A stretch of 7,262 nt of DNA from Candidatus Parcubacteria bacterium (lineage in GTDB: Bacteria; Patescibacteriota; Minisyncoccia; Phycocordibacterales; SBAW01), in NCBI GenBank assembly GCA_019661855.1, contig JAIFWM010000034.1, positions 1 through 7,262 of the forward strand, written 5' to 3'. Positions 5,425-7,262 of the stretch are shown one piece after another. The stretch's first letter is position 1, and every line of letters starts with the position of its first letter. The translations under genes and the position numbers were made by a program. Below the pieces are notes generated by a model. It was given only the letters and a program-made list of their open reading frames with translations, did no database searches and was not told where the DNA came from.

Positions 5425-6903
5425 TCACTTATCGACGTAATACTTCTTGTCTATGTCCTTTATCTCTGCTTCCTCTGCTTCTTCTTTTCGTTCTTTCCCT
5501 TCTTCCCCAAGCTTGCGAAGCTCACTTTCAGACAGTTTTACTAGCTCTTTTGCTCTACTTTCTAAATATTCAGCCGTGTTTTTAGTTGGATCCTCTAGCA
5601 CTTCCTCTAAAAGTGCGTGCAAAGCCCACCCCACCTTGGGTCCGGGCTTTTCATGTGTAACATCCATCAAGCTTTTGCCATCAATCTTAAGCATACTTAC
5701 TGAAATAGGGTCTCTAAGAGCCTGCTCTATCATTGATTGATACTTTCTTAAGCGAAATGGCTGTTCCTTAGGCCTTCCCGTCCCTATTCGATCACAAATA
5801 CGAAGGTTAATAAGATCCCAAATGTTCTCTTGACCTACATTTCGCACAATACGGCGCACAGCAGAGAGGGTTATTTTGTCCGGATCAGAGAAAAACATAT
5901 GCCAACGGACTAAATTAGTGACCTTATCTATAGTTTCACGTGAAAATTTTAGGTTTTCAAGGATTTTCTTAGCCATTTTAGCCCCAACCACCTCGTGACC
6001 ATGAAAGGTCCAGTCATGCTTTTCGTCGGCAAATCGACGAGACTTAGGCTTGCCTATGTCATGAAACAGGGCTGCCAAACGCAAATCTAGATCCCATCCT
6101 TTGTCAGCGGCATGCTGCAAAGCTCGTATGCTGTGCTCAAATACATCGTATGAGTGAGCCTGATTCTGTTCTATCCCCACAGCTTGCTCGAGTTCAGGCG
6201 AAATGTACGTCAAAATTCCTAAACTATGGCTTAAAATAAGCGCTTTCATTGGCTTTTCGGACATTAAAATGCGTACAAATTCATCCCGTATACGCTCTTT
6301 AGAGATTTTACCCAACTGCCCTGCCCGCTTGAGCATTGCATCCCGGGTCGCAGGCTCTATAGAGAAGTCGAGCTCAGCTGCTATACGTACTGCTCGCAAG
6401 ATTCTTAAGGCATCCTCCTCAAATCTGTCCTCTGGCTCACCTACAGCACGCACCAAGCTAACCTCAATGTCCTTTATGCCCTCAAATAGATCTGTTAGAT
6501 GTCCTTTAGATGGGCTAAAGGCCATAGCATTGATAGTGAAGTCTCTTCGCTTTAAGTCGTCGTTAATGTTGGAACTAAAGGTGACATTGTCAGGGCGCCG
6601 AGCGTCGCTGTACTTTCCTTCAAGTCGATATGGAGTCACCTCAACTATTTTTAAACTTTCATCCTCTACCCCATCAAGTACTACCCCTACCGTGCCAAAC
6701 TCATTGGTGTAGTAGGTGTTTTCAAAAGCAGCTTGAATCTGCTCAGGGGTGGCGTTAGTCGTTACATCCCAGTCTTTAGGTTTTCGCCCTAAAATAAGGT
6801 CACGTACACAGCCCCCTACTACCCAAGCCTCAAAACCAGCATTTTCGAGCCTCTCGACGACTTGAATGATCGGTTCAGGTATTTGGTCTTTTGAAATGTT
6901 CAT
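5425..6903 (-). CDS. cca: CCA-adding tRNA nucleotidyltransferase with HD domain
   Basis: A complete 492-residue class II nucleotidyltransferase that builds or repairs the 3' CCA of tRNAs from CTP and ATP. In order: active-site GGCVRD at residues 30-35 with catalytic DWD at 44-46, RRDFTINAMA at 119-128, nucleotide-selecting EEDALR at 162-167, RNA-binding domain about 175-235, and an HD domain with VFEHS at 254-258, FHDIGK at 280-285 and HGHE at 301-304. The C-terminal 40 residues are Lys/Glu-rich and probably coiled or disordered. ATG 6903 gives the family's normal N-terminus; a longer frame would begin inside tRNA-Arg and is rejected. The gene starts only six bases after the tRNA-Arg discriminator base, so the two are almost certainly co-transcribed. 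Poly(A) polymerase is the main alternative, but the encoded tRNAs lack CCA, so the CCA-adding role is favoured. Confidence 0.95.
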   Translation of the reverse strand: MNISKDQIPEPIIQVVERLENAGFEAWVVGGCVRDLILGRKPKDWDVTTNATPEQIQAAFENTYYTNEFGTVGVVLDGVEDESLKIVEVTPYRLEGKYSDARRPDNVTFSSNINDDLKRRDFTINAMAFSPSKGHLTDLFEGIKDIEVSLVRAVGEPEDRFEEDALRILRAVRIAAELDFSIEPATRDAMLKRAGQLGKISKERIRDEFVRILMSEKPMKALILSHSLGILTYISPELEQAVGIEQNQAHSYDVFEHSIRALQHAADKGWDLDLRLAALFHDIGKPKSRRFADEKHDWTFHGHEVVGAKMAKKILENLKFSRETIDKVTNLVRWHMFFSDPDKITLSAVRRIVRNVGQENIWDLINLRICDRIGTGRPKEQPFRLRKYQSMIEQALRDPISVSMLKIDGKSLMDVTHEKPGPKVGWALHALLEEVLEDPTKNTAEYLESRAKELVKLSESELRKLGEEGKERKEEAEEAEIKDIDKKYYVDK

Positions 6904-6909
6904 GTTTTG

Positions 6910-6982
6910 TGCGCCCGGCAGGACTTGAACCCACAACCTCCTGGTCCGAAGCCAGGCGCTCTATCCGTTGAGCTACGGGCGC
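6910..6982 (-). tRNA. tRNA-Arg(TCG)
   Basis: A 73-base cloverleaf including the discriminator base A. The acceptor stem GCGCCCG pairs fully with CGGGCGC, the D arm contains AGCTCAACGGATAGAGC, the anticodon stem CCTGG/CCAGG encloses the loop CTTCGGA with anticodon TCG, and the T arm has GTGGG, loop TTCAAGT, and CCTGC with one G-U pair. It reads CGA and probably other CGN codons. CCA is not encoded: the next bases are CAAAAC and then the cca start codon. Its upstream region is shared with divergent tRNA-Gly. Confidence 0.96.
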
Positions 6983-7013
6983 ATTACTATAAGTATCCCA
7001 CAAAGTTAAAAAA

Positions 7014-7028
7014 GATGATATTATCATC
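7014..7028. promoter_or_regulatory. Palindromic divergent promoter core between tRNA-Arg and tRNA-Gly
   Basis: GATGATATTATCATC is a perfect inverted repeat around its central base. It contains an extended -10 on each strand: TGATATTAT (hexamer 7019-7024) on plus and TGATAATAT (hexamer 7018-7023) on minus. Expected starts are about 7031 for tRNA-Gly and about 7011 for tRNA-Arg, 12 and 29 bases before the mature tRNAs. Weaker minus-strand candidates, TATAGT (6986-6991) and GATACT (6992-6997), also exist; the first is too close to the tRNA 5' end. Confidence 0.5.
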
Positions 7029-7042
7029 GAGTTAGTTAAAAA

Positions 7043-7113
7043 GCGGCCATGGTTAAGTGGTATAATGCGTCCTTGCCAAGGACGAGTTGGGAGTTCGATT
7101 CTCCCTGGCCGCA
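7043..7113 (+). tRNA. tRNA-Gly(GCC)
   Basis: A 71-base cloverleaf. The acceptor stem GCGGCCA pairs fully with TGGCCGC, the D stem is GTTA/TAAT around AGTGGTA, the anticodon stem CGTCC/GGACG encloses TTGCCAA with anticodon GCC, the variable loop is AGTT, and the T stem GGGAG/CTCCC encloses TTCGATT. The discriminator base is A at 7113. It decodes GGC and GGT. CCA is not encoded; CTGGG follows. Confidence 0.96.
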
Positions 7114-7162
7114 CTGGGAAACACTCTGTCATTTAAACACAGGGTCCGTATTGGAAAATAAG

Positions 7163-7179
7163 GCTTTTTTGGAAAAAGC
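7163..7179 (+). terminator. AT-rich hairpin downstream of tRNA-Gly, possible terminator
   Basis: GCTTTTT, spacer TGG, and AAAAAGC form a perfect 7-bp stem. The six T residues in the left arm might serve as a U tract for tRNA-Gly transcripts, but the stem is AT-rich and the right flank has no T run, so this is weak. It directly abuts the DnaA box at 7180-7188 and may instead be part of a replication-related region. Confidence 0.3.
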
Positions 7180-7200
7180 TGTGGATAACTGTGTGGAGAT
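7180..7200 (+). promoter_or_regulatory. DnaA-box pair (one perfect, one imperfect)
   Basis: TGTGGATAA at 7180-7188 is the exact complement of the consensus TTATCCACA; TGTGGAGAT at 7192-7200 is an imperfect copy in the same orientation. Such TGTGGATAACTGTGTGGA-like runs are typical of bacterial origins and of dnaA upstream regions. The window ends 62 bases later, so the neighbouring gene cannot be seen. Confidence 0.5.
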
Positions 7201-7208
7201 GTTTATAA

Positions 7209-7230
7209 AGGACAGAGTTAAAAGTGTCCT
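7209..7230. repeat. Inverted repeat AGGACA...TGTCCT in the right-edge non-coding region
   Basis: Six-base arms (7209-7214 and 7225-7230) flank a 10-base AT-rich spacer. The left arm belongs to a copy of ATAAAGGACA, a 10-mer seen at three other places in the window (5378-5387, and reversed at 5454-5463 and 6468-6477). A possible -10, TATAAC, overlaps the right arm at 7230-7235, so a repressor or DnaA-type control of a gene beyond the edge is conceivable. A candidate ATG at 7259 is too close to the edge to assess. Bases 7114-7262 hold no other gene I can support. Confidence 0.4.
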
Positions 7231-7262
7231 ATAACGTTACTTTAGAAACACTTTTCACATGA

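Noticed and set aside
6203..6712. Plus-strand open frame of 169 codons opposite cca
   Set aside because: It lies entirely within the antisense of the conserved nucleotidyltransferase domain; its translation is Ser/Lys-rich with no recognisable motif.
6904..6936. Extended N-terminus of cca starting at 6936
   Set aside because: It would be translated from inside tRNA-Arg; the family N-terminus begins at ATG 6903.
1..7262. CRISPR array, insertion sequence or attachment-site pair near the recombinase
   Set aside because: No regularly spaced direct repeats, transposase or flanking terminal repeats were seen, so the recombinase is treated as a housekeeping Xer protein.

Overview
The window looks like a chromosomal segment from a small-genome bacterium, most likely a Candidate Phyla Radiation (Patescibacteria, Parcubacteria-like) organism. 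This is inferred from compact gene packing, very small membrane proteins overlapping larger genes, promoters placed almost on top of start codons without Shine-Dalgarno sites, tRNA genes lacking an encoded CCA, and the overall protein style. No taxonomic marker is present, so the assignment is tentative. No CRISPR array, insertion sequence or rRNA was seen.

Layout. (1) Bases 1-3048, plus strand: the 3' part of a large envelope-polysaccharide enzyme (NodB-type deacetylase fused to a processive family 2 glycosyltransferase), a 55-residue one-span membrane protein coupled to it by an ATGA overlap, a Xer-type tyrosine recombinase with its own extended -10 promoter, and a 43-residue hydrophobic protein overlapping the recombinase's 3' end. 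A GC-rich hairpin at 3056-3082 separates this block from convergent genes. (2) Bases 3101-4206, minus strand: a secreted M15-like (LAS/VanY-type) metallopeptidase candidate with a strongly basic tail, and upstream of it a 100-residue orphan protein followed by a perfect palindromic terminator. Both have clear Shine-Dalgarno sites, unlike most of their neighbours. (3) Bases 4311-5114, plus strand: an ExoA-type exonuclease III / AP endonuclease whose ATG lies where transcription should begin. (4) Bases 5115-5424: a 310-base gap between convergent genes with no convincing protein gene. It holds a minus-strand consensus TATAAT, several inverted repeats and a minus-strand intrinsic terminator, so it could encode a small RNA. 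(5) Bases 5425-6982, minus strand: a CCA-adding tRNA nucleotidyltransferase directly downstream of tRNA-Arg(TCG). (6) Bases 6983-7113: a 60-base divergent region with a perfect palindrome carrying overlapping -10 elements, then tRNA-Gly(GCC) on the plus strand. (7) Bases 7114-7262: a non-coding edge with a perfect DnaA box, a second imperfect one and inverted repeats, possibly the start of an origin or of the dnaA regulatory region.

Functionally, most of the window is housekeeping: envelope polysaccharide synthesis, chromosome dimer resolution or site-specific recombination, DNA repair, tRNA genes and the enzyme that finishes their 3' ends. The most interesting points are the tRNA-Arg/cca arrangement, the palindromic divergent tRNA promoter, the candidate RNA in 5126-5380, and the repeated DnaA-box and ATAAAGGACA motifs on both sides of the cca gene.
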